From: Nitrospira sp.
GTDB lineage: Bacteria; Nitrospirota; Thermodesulfovibrionia; Thermodesulfovibrionales; Dissulfurispiraceae
Assembly (NCBI GenBank): GCA_002634385.1
Contig: NSJL01000004.1
Location: 62,001 to 126,000, forward strand
DNA length: 64,000 nucleotides
Direction: 5' to 3'
A model generated the notes under the pieces. It did not search any database and was not told the origin of the DNA. It saw only the letters and a list, made by a program, of their open reading frames with translations. Position 1 is the first letter of the stretch. The number at the start of each line of letters is the position of its first letter. Below are positions 1-7,961 of the stretch, in pieces. Made by a program: the position numbers and the translations under genes.

Positions 1-1134
1 CTGCCTGCCCTTACCCTGAACGGCGGTATAACCCGCTACCGGTACCCCACACCCGTTACTCCCATTTCAGGATCCCCGCTGGAGGGGGCCGCTTTCCCGG
101 AATTCGAAAATACGCTCTACGATGCGGGGGTCTCCTTTTTTGTATCCCTTTACCGGGGAGGCCGGCTTGACCGTGGAGTGAAAATAGCGGAAATCAACCG
201 ATCCATTTCCCAGGACCTTTACCAGTCGGACCGTCAGGGTCTCATTTATAATGTTGCCAGTACCTATTACAAAATTGCGCAGCTCGGAAAGCTCCTCAGG
301 GCGGCGGAGGCATCGGTGGGACAGCTTGCCGCTCATAAAAGGAATGTGGAGCTGTTCCTTGAGGCAGGCACGGTCCCGCGGGTTGAGCTCCTGAAAGCGG
401 AAGCGGAGCTGGCCCATGCACGGCAGAATGCGATCGCGGTACGGAACCATCAGGAGAGTGCGTACGAACTTCTGAAGGCGCTGATGGGGATTGAAGACAG
501 GGAAGAGAGGATTTCCCTCATCTTCGATGAGGAGATTCCCTCTATCGGTTCCGACCGGGAGGCCTCGGTGGTGAAGGCGCTCTCCCTCAGGCCCGATTAC
601 CGGGCTCTATTGAAACGGCAGGAGAGGGCGGAGGAGAGGGTGAAGCTTGTGGAGGGGAAAAAGCTTCCTCATGTGTACGCGACCGGAGAGTTCTCGGAGC
701 GTTCGGGGGAAGGTTTGGCGTTCAAAGAGAACTGGAGCTTCGGTGTGCGGCTCTCCCTTCCTCTCTTCGACGGCGGTCTGATCAAGGCCGAAGCAGGGCG
801 GGAGCTGGTGGAGAGGGAGAAGCTGAAAGAGGAAGAACGCTCCCTGAGGCTTGCGATCGTCCGGGAGGTAACGGATGCCCACCTCGCTTTGGTAAATGCG
901 AAGGAAAGAGTGGGGGTTGCGCAGAAGGCGATCGATTCGGCACGGGAAACGCTCCGCATCGAGGACCTGAAATTCGAGTCGGGCAAGGGGACCGGTACCG
1001 ATGTAATCGATGCCCAGACAGCCGTGCTCCGCGCGGAAAGCGACTATTACCAGGCGTTCTACGACCTGCAGGCGGCAGGAGCTTTCCTGCGGAAAGCGGT
1101 GGGAGAAGACGGATACCGGGAGGAGGAGAAGTGA
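1..1134 (+). CDS. TolC-family outer membrane efflux protein, 5' truncated by window
   Basis: The reading frame is open from base 1, so the gene starts upstream of the window; a GTG at 178 is internal. About 377 residues are visible. Long amphipathic helices alternate with short strands (for example PLFDGG near residue 255 and a final helix starting GTGTDVIDAQ), the usual pattern of the second half of TolC-like proteins. It would form the outer membrane channel of a tripartite exporter. Its stop overlaps the GTG start of the HlyD-type gene by 4 bases, and four ABC subunit genes follow, so it is the first visible gene of one operon. The substrate cannot be told from sequence. The family call is firm; which TolC subgroup it belongs to is not. 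Confidence 0.9.
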   Translation: MPALTLNGGITRYRYPTPVTPISGSPLEGAAFPEFENTLYDAGVSFFVSLYRGGRLDRGVKIAEINRSISQDLYQSDRQGLIYNVASTYYKIAQLGKLLRAAEASVGQLAAHKRNVELFLEAGTVPRVELLKAEAELAHARQNAIAVRNHQESAYELLKALMGIEDREERISLIFDEEIPSIGSDREASVVKALSLRPDYRALLKRQERAEERVKLVEGKKLPHVYATGEFSERSGEGLAFKENWSFGVRLSLPLFDGGLIKAEAGRELVEREKLKEEERSLRLAIVREVTDAHLALVNAKERVGVAQKAIDSARETLRIEDLKFESGKGTGTDVIDAQTAVLRAESDYYQAFYDLQAAGAFLRKAVGEDGYREEEK

Positions 1135-2114
1135 AGAAAGGAATCATCGCAGGGGCGATCGTTGTCATTCTCATAGCGGCTGCCCTGATTATCAAGCGTG
1201 CGGGAAATCATCAGGAAGAGGGGGCGATCGTCCTGTCAGGAAACGTGGAAGTCACCGAAGTGAATATAGGCTTCAAGCTGCCGGGCAGGATCGTTGCCCT
1301 GCATTTCGATGAGGGACAGAAGGTCAAAGAGGGAGACCTCCTTGCCGTGCTCGACAGCGCCGAGCTCGAGAGCCAGGTGGCGCAAAGCAGGGCGTACCTT
1401 GCCGAAATGACGGCGCACCTGGAGGAGAAGAAAACGGGATCACGTCCGCAGGAGCTCGAACAGGCGAGGGCGGGTGTGCGGCATGCGGAGGCGGAGCTGG
1501 GCAAGGCGAAGAGGGACTACGAGAGGGACGAAATGCTCTATGGGAACGGGGCCGTTTCCGCCCAGCAGAGGGATGCTTCACGGAAAGCGTACGAGGTGGC
1601 TCTTTCGCAGCATCGGAACGCCCTCGAAACGCTGAGCCTTGTGAAAGAGGGGCCGCGCAGAGAGGATATCCGCGCTGTGGAGAGCAGGGTACAGCAAGCG
1701 AAGGCAGCTTTGCGGGCGGCCGGGCAGAGGATGCACGATACGGTCCTGCATGCGCCGGTAGCGGGTGTTATTCTTGAGAAGAACAGCGAAGAGGGGGAAA
1801 CCGTGGCGCAGGGAATTCCGGTATATACCATCGGCGATCTCGGGAACCCCTGGATAAAGGTGTACGTGAAAGAGGACAAGCTCGGGCTGGTGAAGCTCGG
1901 GCAGAAGGCCCTCGTCACTACTGATTCGTATCCGGGCAAGACATACGAGGGTACGGTATCGTACATCTCTTCGGAAGCGGAGTTCACGCCGAAGAACGTG
2001 CAGACACAGGAAGAACGGGTGAAACTGGTATTCGGGGTAAAGGTGAAGGTGAAAAACGTGAACGATGAGCTGAAGCCGGGAATGCCGGCGGACGTTAAAA
2101 TACTCCTGCAGTAA
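1131..2114 (+). CDS. HlyD/YbhG-family periplasmic adaptor (membrane fusion protein)
   Basis: This 327-residue protein has an N-terminal membrane anchor (residues 4-22) with no lipobox. It then has a first lipoyl half-motif (FDEGQKVKEGDLLAVLD, near 60-75), a long alanine/glutamate-rich coiled-coil hairpin (about 85-195), a second lipoyl half (APVAGVILEKNSEEGE, near 205) and a C-terminal beta-barrel. This is the order found in adaptors that bridge an inner membrane ABC exporter to TolC. The GTG start overlaps the previous stop (GTGA), implying coupled translation. The nearest described arrangement is E. coli ybhGFSR. The family is clear; the exported compound is unknown. Confidence 0.92.
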   Translation: MKKGIIAGAIVVILIAAALIIKRAGNHQEEGAIVLSGNVEVTEVNIGFKLPGRIVALHFDEGQKVKEGDLLAVLDSAELESQVAQSRAYLAEMTAHLEEKKTGSRPQELEQARAGVRHAEAELGKAKRDYERDEMLYGNGAVSAQQRDASRKAYEVALSQHRNALETLSLVKEGPRREDIRAVESRVQQAKAALRAAGQRMHDTVLHAPVAGVILEKNSEEGETVAQGIPVYTIGDLGNPWIKVYVKEDKLGLVKLGQKALVTTDSYPGKTYEGTVSYISSEAEFTPKNVQTQEERVKLVFGVKVKVKNVNDELKPGMPADVKILLQ

Positions 2115-2126
2115 GGGGCTGTTCCT

Positions 2127-3047
2127 ATGGAAGAGAGCGCCATAAAAACCTCCGGTCTCACCCGCTCCTTCGGCAGCCTTACCGCTGTTAACCATCTCTC
2201 CCTTGAAATACGGAAGGGGGAGCTGTACGGTCTTGTCGGCCCAGACGGTGCGGGAAAGACGACGGTGATGCGGCTGCTCGCCGCCATCATGGAGCCCTCG
2301 TCCGGGGAGGCATGGGTTGCGGGGCATTCCGTTCTCAGGGAGGGGGAGAGGCTAAAGGAAAAGATTGGGTATATGCCGCAGCGGTTCGGACTGTATGAGG
2401 ACCTCACGGTCATCGAAAACATCATCTTTTATGCGGACCTCTATGAGGTGCCGCAGAGGGAGAGGCCTGCCCGGATCGAACGGCTCCTGGGATTCAGCAA
2501 TCTTACCCCGTTCAAGGGCAGGCTCGCCGGGAAGCTTTCGGGAGGAATGAAGCAGAAGCTCGGTCTTGCGTGTGCTCTGATCCACACCCCGGAGGTCCTC
2601 TTCCTCGACGAACCGACGAACGGGGTGGATCCTGTCTCTCGGCGGGATTTCTGGAGGATACTCTATGATCTCCTCAAGGAGAGGGTCACTGTTCTCGTCT
2701 CCACCGCGTACCTCGACGAGGCGGAGCGGTGCACAAGGATAGGACTCATGCACAAGGGGAGACTGCTGAAAGAGGACGAACCGGTGAAAGTGAAGAAATC
2801 GTTCGCATATCCCATGCTCGAAATCTGGACCGGCGATGCCCGCTCCGCAGCAGGGGTGGCACGGGAAGCCGACGGGGTGAAGAGCGTCACTATCTACGGC
2901 GACCGTCTCCATGTAGCAGTGGAGCGGAAGGAGGCCGGGCAGCAGCTTCTGACAAGGCTGCACGATGCGGGGCTGACTGTCAGGGAACAGAGGGAGATCC
3001 TTCCCTCCCTAGAAGATGTCTTCATCTCGATGGTGGAGGAAAAATGA
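2127..3047 (+). CDS. ABC exporter ATP-binding subunit 1 (YbhF N-half-like)
   Basis: A 306-residue ABC ATPase. Visible motifs are Walker A GPDGAGKTT near residue 38, signature LSGGMKQK near 138, and Walker B LFLDEPTNGVDP near 158. A C-terminal extension resembles the DrrA/YbhF family. The H-loop reads VSTAYLDEAE, so the usual switch histidine is alanine; the next gene keeps it. In E. coli YbhF two such ATPase domains are fused, while here they are separate genes. The ATG lies 12 bases after the adaptor stop, and the gene ends in an ATGA overlap with ATPase 2. A degenerate site in one subunit of a heterodimer is the likely reading. Confidence 0.9.
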   Translation: MEESAIKTSGLTRSFGSLTAVNHLSLEIRKGELYGLVGPDGAGKTTVMRLLAAIMEPSSGEAWVAGHSVLREGERLKEKIGYMPQRFGLYEDLTVIENIIFYADLYEVPQRERPARIERLLGFSNLTPFKGRLAGKLSGGMKQKLGLACALIHTPEVLFLDEPTNGVDPVSRRDFWRILYDLLKERVTVLVSTAYLDEAERCTRIGLMHKGRLLKEDEPVKVKKSFAYPMLEIWTGDARSAAGVAREADGVKSVTIYGDRLHVAVERKEAGQQLLTRLHDAGLTVREQREILPSLEDVFISMVEEK

Positions 3048-3970
3048 GAGGGAGCGACGTCGCGGTCCGGGTGGAGAATTTAACCCGTGTCTTCGGGGAT
3101 TTCACGGCGGTGGATGGAATCAGTCTTACGGTGCAGAGGGGAGAGGTCTTCGGGTTCCTCGGACCGAACGGTGCGGGCAAGTCCACCACCATCAAGATGC
3201 TCTGCGGGCTCCTGCTCCCGACGGGCGGCACAGGCACGGTGGGAGGGTTCGATATCATGACCGAATCCGAAGAGATCAAAAAGCATATCGGCTATATGTC
3301 CCAGAAATTCTCTCTCTACGACGATCTCACGGTGGCGGAGAACATACGGTTTTACAGCGGCATCTACAGCGTGTCCCCGGGGCAACGGAGGGAGAGGATG
3401 GAATGGGTGCTGGAGATGTCGGGGTTACGGGAAAGCAGGAATGCCGTAACGAAGACCCTGCCTGGCGGTTTCAAGCAGAGGCTAGCCCTCGGGTGCGCCA
3501 TTCTGCATGAGCCTCCCCTTCTTTTCCTCGATGAGCCGACATCGGGGGTCGACCCGGTTTCACGCCGCAATTTCTGGAGACTCATCTACGACATGTCGCG
3601 GATAGGGACGACGGTCTTCGTTACCACGCACTACATGGACGAGGCGGACTACTGCGACAGGCTTGCCCTCATCTACCGCGGAAAGATAATTGCCCAGGGG
3701 ACCCCGGGCGAGATGAAACAGGCGCACCTGGGGCGCGATGTGCTCGAAATAGAGGTGGACAGGCCGGTGGAGGCACTGGAAGTGCTCGGCAAGCACGGGA
3801 TAGAGGCGGCTATTTTCGGGAGCCTTGTCCATGCCACCGTGAGGGATGCGGAAGCGGATATCCCGGTGGTGCGGAGCGCCCTCGAAAAGTCGCACATCCG
3901 GGTGGAGAGGATCGTAAAGATCATCCCCTCACTGGAAGATGTGTTCGTGACCCTGATCGAAACCGCATGA
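3044..3970 (+). CDS. ABC exporter ATP-binding subunit 2 (YbhF C-half-like)
   Basis: This is the second ATPase, 308 residues from the ATG at 3044, which overlaps the preceding TGA. The frame is open further upstream, but that part lies inside the first ATPase. It has Walker A GPNGAGKST near residue 43, signature LPGGFKQRLALG near 142 (serine to proline change), Walker B LFLDEPTSGVDP and an intact H-loop TTHYMDEAD. Its C-terminal domain parallels that of subunit 1. With subunit 1 it probably forms a heterodimer driving the two ABC-2 permeases that follow. The start choice rests on the translational overlap and on where homology to subunit 1 begins. Confidence 0.9.
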   Translation: MRGSDVAVRVENLTRVFGDFTAVDGISLTVQRGEVFGFLGPNGAGKSTTIKMLCGLLLPTGGTGTVGGFDIMTESEEIKKHIGYMSQKFSLYDDLTVAENIRFYSGIYSVSPGQRRERMEWVLEMSGLRESRNAVTKTLPGGFKQRLALGCAILHEPPLLFLDEPTSGVDPVSRRNFWRLIYDMSRIGTTVFVTTHYMDEADYCDRLALIYRGKIIAQGTPGEMKQAHLGRDVLEIEVDRPVEALEVLGKHGIEAAIFGSLVHATVRDAEADIPVVRSALEKSHIRVERIVKIIPSLEDVFVTLIETA

Positions 3971-3986
3971 AAAAAAGGACCTCTCC

Positions 3987-5120
3987 ATGAACCTGAAGCC
4001 CATACGGATCAAAGCCATTGCGAAGAAAGAACTGATCCAGATCCGGCGGGACCCGCTGAGTCTTGCCATGGCTTTCCTCATGCCGGTGATGCTCCTCTTC
4101 CTCTTCGGCTATGCGATCACCCTCGATGTGGACAACCTGAGGACCGTCGTGTACGACCAGGATAAAAGCGGGATAAGCAGGGAACTGATACGGGAAGTGA
4201 GCGCATCGGGGTACTTTACGCTTGTCGCTACGCTGCATGACGGAGCAGGCATCGACCGGTATCTCGATTCGGGGAGGGCGCATCTCGTGCTTTCCATTCC
4301 TGAAGATTTCTCCCGGGAGATACGGGCCGGAAGAGCCCCGGCACTCCAGGTGATCGTCGATGGGAGCGACTCGAATACCGCCACGATCGCTCTCGGGTAC
4401 GTGACTGCCGTAACGGAGAGATTCGCGCAGAGAGTGGGGAGAGGAAGGAATCCCCTCGGGATCACACAGCGGCCCCTCATCGATCCCCGCGTGCGGGTCT
4501 GGTACAACCCCGAGCTGAAATCCCGGAATTACATCATTCCCGGGCTCATCGCGGTGATCATGTCGGTCATCGCCGCGCTCCTTACCTCTCTCACCGTAGC
4601 GAGGGAGTGGGAAAGGGGGACCATGGAGCAACTGATCTCGACGCCGGTGAAGACGCCCGAGCTGGTTCTGGGAAAGCTGATTCCCTACTTCCTCATCGGC
4701 GTCATCGACATGATCCTGTCCGTCTTCCTCGCCGTCTTCCTGTTCGGCGTTCCCCTGAAAGGAAATGCGCTCCTCCTCATGGCGCTCTCCTCCCTCTTCC
4801 TGTTCGGCGGGCTCAGCCTCGGCATCCTCATTTCCATCATTGCGAAGTCCCAGCTGGTGGCGAGCCAGGTCGCCATGGTGGCTACTTTCCTTCCCGCCTT
4901 TCTGCTTTCGGGTTTCATGTACGCCATATCCAACATGCCCATAGTGCTCCAGGGAATCACCTATGTCATACCCGCCCGGTATTTTGTGACGATTCTGAAG
5001 GGGATCTTCATGAAGGGGAGCACATTTCACCTTCTCCTGGGGGAGACAGCCCTGCTCTCTTTTTTCGGGCTGGCCGTCTTCGCTCTTGCAAACAGAAAAT
5101 TCAGGAAAAGGATCACCTGA
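3987..5120 (+). CDS. ABC-2 type exporter permease 1 (YbhS-like)
   Basis: This 377-residue permease has one transmembrane helix near residues 25-45 (FLMPVMLLFLFGYAI), a large extracytoplasmic domain of about 130 residues, and then five helices clustered in the C-terminal half. That is the classical ABC-2 layout of YbhS/YbhR and drug exporters. The motif TMEQLISTPVK follows the second helix and recurs as TMEQLMVTPVR in the next gene, so the two are paralogues that likely form a heterodimer. It sits 16 bases after ATPase 2 and 2 bases before permease 2. The substrate is unknown; ybhGFSR homologues have been linked to drug and cation efflux. Confidence 0.9.
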   Translation: MNLKPIRIKAIAKKELIQIRRDPLSLAMAFLMPVMLLFLFGYAITLDVDNLRTVVYDQDKSGISRELIREVSASGYFTLVATLHDGAGIDRYLDSGRAHLVLSIPEDFSREIRAGRAPALQVIVDGSDSNTATIALGYVTAVTERFAQRVGRGRNPLGITQRPLIDPRVRVWYNPELKSRNYIIPGLIAVIMSVIAALLTSLTVAREWERGTMEQLISTPVKTPELVLGKLIPYFLIGVIDMILSVFLAVFLFGVPLKGNALLLMALSSLFLFGGLSLGILISIIAKSQLVASQVAMVATFLPAFLLSGFMYAISNMPIVLQGITYVIPARYFVTILKGIFMKGSTFHLLLGETALLSFFGLAVFALANRKFRKRIT

Positions 5121-5122
5121 CC

Positions 5123-6229
5123 ATGTTCGAGCGCATCAGGCAGATGGTTATCAAGGAATTCATCCAGGTGCTACGCGACAGGAGGATGAAGGCTATTGTC
5201 TTCCTAACGCCGATTCTGCAGTTGCTTGCCTTCGGGTATGCGGTGACCACCGACGTGAGCGACATCTCCACCGCGCTCTATGATCTCGATAAATCCTACG
5301 AGAGCAGGGAGCTTGCGCGGAGGCTCGAGGCCTCGGGATATTTCACCATACGATACACCCCTGAATCGTATCGGGAGATATGGGATCTGGTGGACAGGGG
5401 GAAGGCGCTCAGCGCCATCCAGATCGACAAGGGGTTCGGCAGTGACCTGAAGAAGGGCATTCCTACATCGATACAGATCATCGTGGACGGAACGGACTCG
5501 AATACCGCAACGGTCGCCATGGACTACGCAAGCAGGATCGCCCTGAGCTTTGCCAGGGAGCTCACCCCCTCCGCGGCGACCCCGGTGCGAATCGACCTGC
5601 GTACCATGGCCTGGTATAACCCCGACCTGAAGAGCAGAAACTACAACGTGCCGGGCGTTATCGCCATCGTGATCATGCTCACCTGCCTCCTGCTTACCTC
5701 TATGGCGGTGGTGCGGGAAAGGGAGATCGGCACCATGGAGCAGCTCATGGTCACCCCGGTGCGGCCCTTCGAGCTCATGCTCGGCAAGACCATCCCCTTC
5801 GCCCTCATCGGATTTTTCGACATGTTTCTCGTCACGGTGCTGGCGGTGCTCAAGTTCTCCATTCCCCTCAAGGGCTCCCTCTTTGTTCTGCCGCTTTCGA
5901 CCGGCATTTACCTCCTGTCGGTGCTGGGTATCGGCCTCTTCATTTCCACCATTTCGAGGACGCAGCAGCAGGCGCTCATGGCAACTTTTTTCTTTTATGT
6001 CCCCGCGGTCCTGCTCTCCGGTTTCATGTTCCCGGTCGAAAACATGCCGGTGCTCATACAGTATGCGACGTATATAAATCCGCTCAGGTATTTCCTGGTG
6101 ATCATCAGGGGGATTTTCCTTAAGGGCAACGGGCTGGGCATTCTCTGGCCACAGATGGTGTCGCTCCTTGTGCTGGGAATCCTGGTGATTGCGCTCAGCT
6201 CCCTGCGTTTCAGAAAAAGGCTCGGATAG
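5123..6229 (+). CDS. ABC-2 type exporter permease 2 (YbhR-like)
   Basis: A 368-residue paralogue of permease 1 with the same plan: an N-terminal helix near 28-46, a periplasmic domain, and five C-terminal helices. The ATG at 5123 follows the previous stop by two bases. The in-frame open stretch upstream of it lies inside permease 1 and is not part of this gene. Shared landmarks with permease 1 are the VDGTDSNTAT and WYNPDLKSRNY segments. It is the last gene of the exporter operon and ends 14 bases from the convergent receiver gene. No terminator hairpin is obvious in that short gap. Confidence 0.9.
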   Translation: MFERIRQMVIKEFIQVLRDRRMKAIVFLTPILQLLAFGYAVTTDVSDISTALYDLDKSYESRELARRLEASGYFTIRYTPESYREIWDLVDRGKALSAIQIDKGFGSDLKKGIPTSIQIIVDGTDSNTATVAMDYASRIALSFARELTPSAATPVRIDLRTMAWYNPDLKSRNYNVPGVIAIVIMLTCLLLTSMAVVREREIGTMEQLMVTPVRPFELMLGKTIPFALIGFFDMFLVTVLAVLKFSIPLKGSLFVLPLSTGIYLLSVLGIGLFISTISRTQQQALMATFFFYVPAVLLSGFMFPVENMPVLIQYATYINPLRYFLVIIRGIFLKGNGLGILWPQMVSLLVLGILVIALSSLRFRKRLG

Positions 6230-6243
6230 AATACATCAACTGC

Positions 6244-6639
6244 TCAGGAGGATCTTTCCTTGAAATTGTGGTTCACTTCTTTGATCTTCTGGATGAGCAC
6301 GTCCATGGCTATGGGCTTTACGATATAATCGCTCACTCCCAGCTCCTTTGCCCGTACCACATGCTCCTTGTCCCGGAAACCGGTTACCATGATGAAAGGG
6401 ATATCCTGCAGGTGCGGCTGCTTCCTGACCCAGAGGAGGAGGTCCTCTCCGGAGAGCCCGGGGATACCCCAGTCACACAGCACAAGATCGTACCGCACCA
6501 TCTCCATCTTCTCCCGCGCGGAGATCCCGTCGTTTGCTTCATCGACAAAGCAATCGGGAAAAGTCCTCTCGAGGATCGATTTGATGAATCTCCGCATGGA
6601 CGAGACGTCATCTATAAGCAAGACCGAAAGAGTCCGCAT
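6244..6639 (-). CDS. CheY-like single-domain response regulator
   Basis: A 131-residue stand-alone receiver. The acidic pair is D10/D11 in LLIDDVSS, the phosphoacceptor is D56 in LVLCDWGIPG, the switch threonine is T86 in IMVTGF and the conserved lysine is K108 in YIVKP. No output domain is present, so it acts through protein contacts. It is the third gene of a minus-strand series after a histidine kinase and a receiver-PAS-GGDEF protein, but 47 bases separate it from the latter. A TACAAT hexamer lies 6 bases before its ATG and no Shine-Dalgarno is visible, so it may have its own leaderless transcript. Confidence 0.92.
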   Translation of the reverse strand: MRTLSVLLIDDVSSMRRFIKSILERTFPDCFVDEANDGISAREKMEMVRYDLVLCDWGIPGLSGEDLLLWVRKQPHLQDIPFIMVTGFRDKEHVVRAKELGVSDYIVKPIAMDVLIQKIKEVNHNFKERSS

Positions 6640-6645
6640 GCTTCT

Positions 6646-6651
6646 ATTGTA
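6646..6651 (-). promoter_or_regulatory. Candidate -10 box giving a leaderless receiver mRNA
   Basis: On the minus strand the hexamer TACAAT ends 6 bases before the ATG of the CheY-like gene, which would place transcription initiation on or next to the start codon. No convincing -35 box is found 16-18 bases upstream and no purine-rich ribosome site precedes the ATG. The call rests on spacing alone. Confidence 0.35.
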
Positions 6652-6686
6652 TTCTATTCCTTCCTTCCCTGTCCCGCCCTTTTCTG

Positions 6687-7961
6687 TTATCCCACTTCAA
6701 CCCTGTTCCGCCCCCCCTCTTTCGCGCGGTAGAGCGCGTCATCCACCCTTTTTACGAGGATATCGGCCTGGTCTTCGCCCCGGAACGTGGCGACCCCGAA
6801 GCTGGCGGTGAGATGCCCTACCGTATCGAAGCAGTGCTTCTCCACTTCCCTCCGCAGCCTTTCCGCCACGCCGTAGGTGGCCTCCTCGTCGGTTTCAGGG
6901 GCCAGAATCATGAATTCCTCTCCCCCCCAGCGTGCAAAGACATCCACGCTCCGTATGCTCCCCTTGACGATCCGCACCAGGGATTTCAATACCTCATCCC
7001 CTGTCATGTGTCCGAAGGTATCGTTTATCCTCTTGAAATGGTCGATGTCGAACATGATGAGGGAGAGTTGTGTCTTGTACCGCTGCGCCCTCAGCAGCTC
7101 TGCGGCGAGAAGGTCGTTGAACGCACGCCTGTTGTAGATCTGTGTCAGGTTGTCGGTACTCGAGAGCTGCTTCAGCCACGTCGTCAGATCGATGAGCTCG
7201 GTGACGTCGTGGCCGATATAGATGAATTCCATGATCTCCTCATGCACTCCGAGGATGGGGACGATGGTAATGTCGGCGAAATAGCTGTTCCCATTCTTTT
7301 TCCTGTATTCCAAGATTCCCTTCCACACTCTTTTCGAGAGGATGGTGCTCCGTAAGTCTTTGATGAGGTTCTCCTGCACTTTCTCATGCAGGATCATCTC
7401 GTGATTGCGTCCCAGCAATTCCTTCTTGCTGTACCCGGAAACCTTGCAGAATTCATCGTTCACGTAGATTATGGTGCCCTGCACGTCCGTCTTGCAGACG
7501 ATATTGCTCTCGTCCACGGCCCTCCTGTATTCTTCCAGGAGGGCCGTTTTCTCTTTCAGATCCCGGGCAATGCCGATGGTCCTCTCCATTTCCCGGAGGG
7601 CGGTGCCCAGTCTGAAGACATCCACGGGTTTGAGAAGGTAGCGGTCGACCCCGATCTCGATGGATTTGAGAAAGAAGTCCGAATCGTCGTGGGCGGTGGT
7701 CACGATAATGGGGGTTTGCTTGTTGATGGACTTTATCTTCTCCGCCATTTCAAGACCGTCCATCACCGGCATCCTGATATCCGTTATCACGATATCCGGA
7801 GAGTGCTTCAGGAACAATTCCAACCCTTTCTGCCCATTTTCCGCAAGATAGAGGGTCCTCACCTCCCGTTTCAGCATTCGGGCGATCATTTCCCGTGCGG
7901 GAATTTCATCCTCGGTGAAAAGAACAGAGAGACCGATTCTTCTCCTTACGTTGTTTTCCAT
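6687..7961 (-). CDS. Response regulator with PAS and GGDEF domains (diguanylate cyclase)
   Basis: This 424-residue protein has three parts. A receiver domain (1-125) carries phosphoacceptor D61 (VITDIRMP) and K111 (LLKPVD). A PAS domain (about 140-255) contains VNDEFCKVSGYS. The C-terminal GGDEF domain (about 260-424) has active-site GGEEF, and RSVD lies five residues before it, the RxxD inhibitory site that binds cyclic di-GMP. It should make cyclic di-GMP from GTP under control of the partner kinase. Its ATG directly follows the kinase TAA with no gap, so the two genes are translationally linked. The PAS domain probably adds a second input. Confidence 0.93.
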   Translation of the reverse strand: MENNVRRRIGLSVLFTEDEIPAREMIARMLKREVRTLYLAENGQKGLELFLKHSPDIVITDIRMPVMDGLEMAEKIKSINKQTPIIVTTAHDDSDFFLKSIEIGVDRYLLKPVDVFRLGTALREMERTIGIARDLKEKTALLEEYRRAVDESNIVCKTDVQGTIIYVNDEFCKVSGYSKKELLGRNHEMILHEKVQENLIKDLRSTILSKRVWKGILEYRKKNGNSYFADITIVPILGVHEEIMEFIYIGHDVTELIDLTTWLKQLSSTDNLTQIYNRRAFNDLLAAELLRAQRYKTQLSLIMFDIDHFKRINDTFGHMTGDEVLKSLVRIVKGSIRSVDVFARWGGEEFMILAPETDEEATYGVAERLRREVEKHCFDTVGHLTASFGVATFRGEDQADILVKRVDDALYRAKEGGRNRVEVG

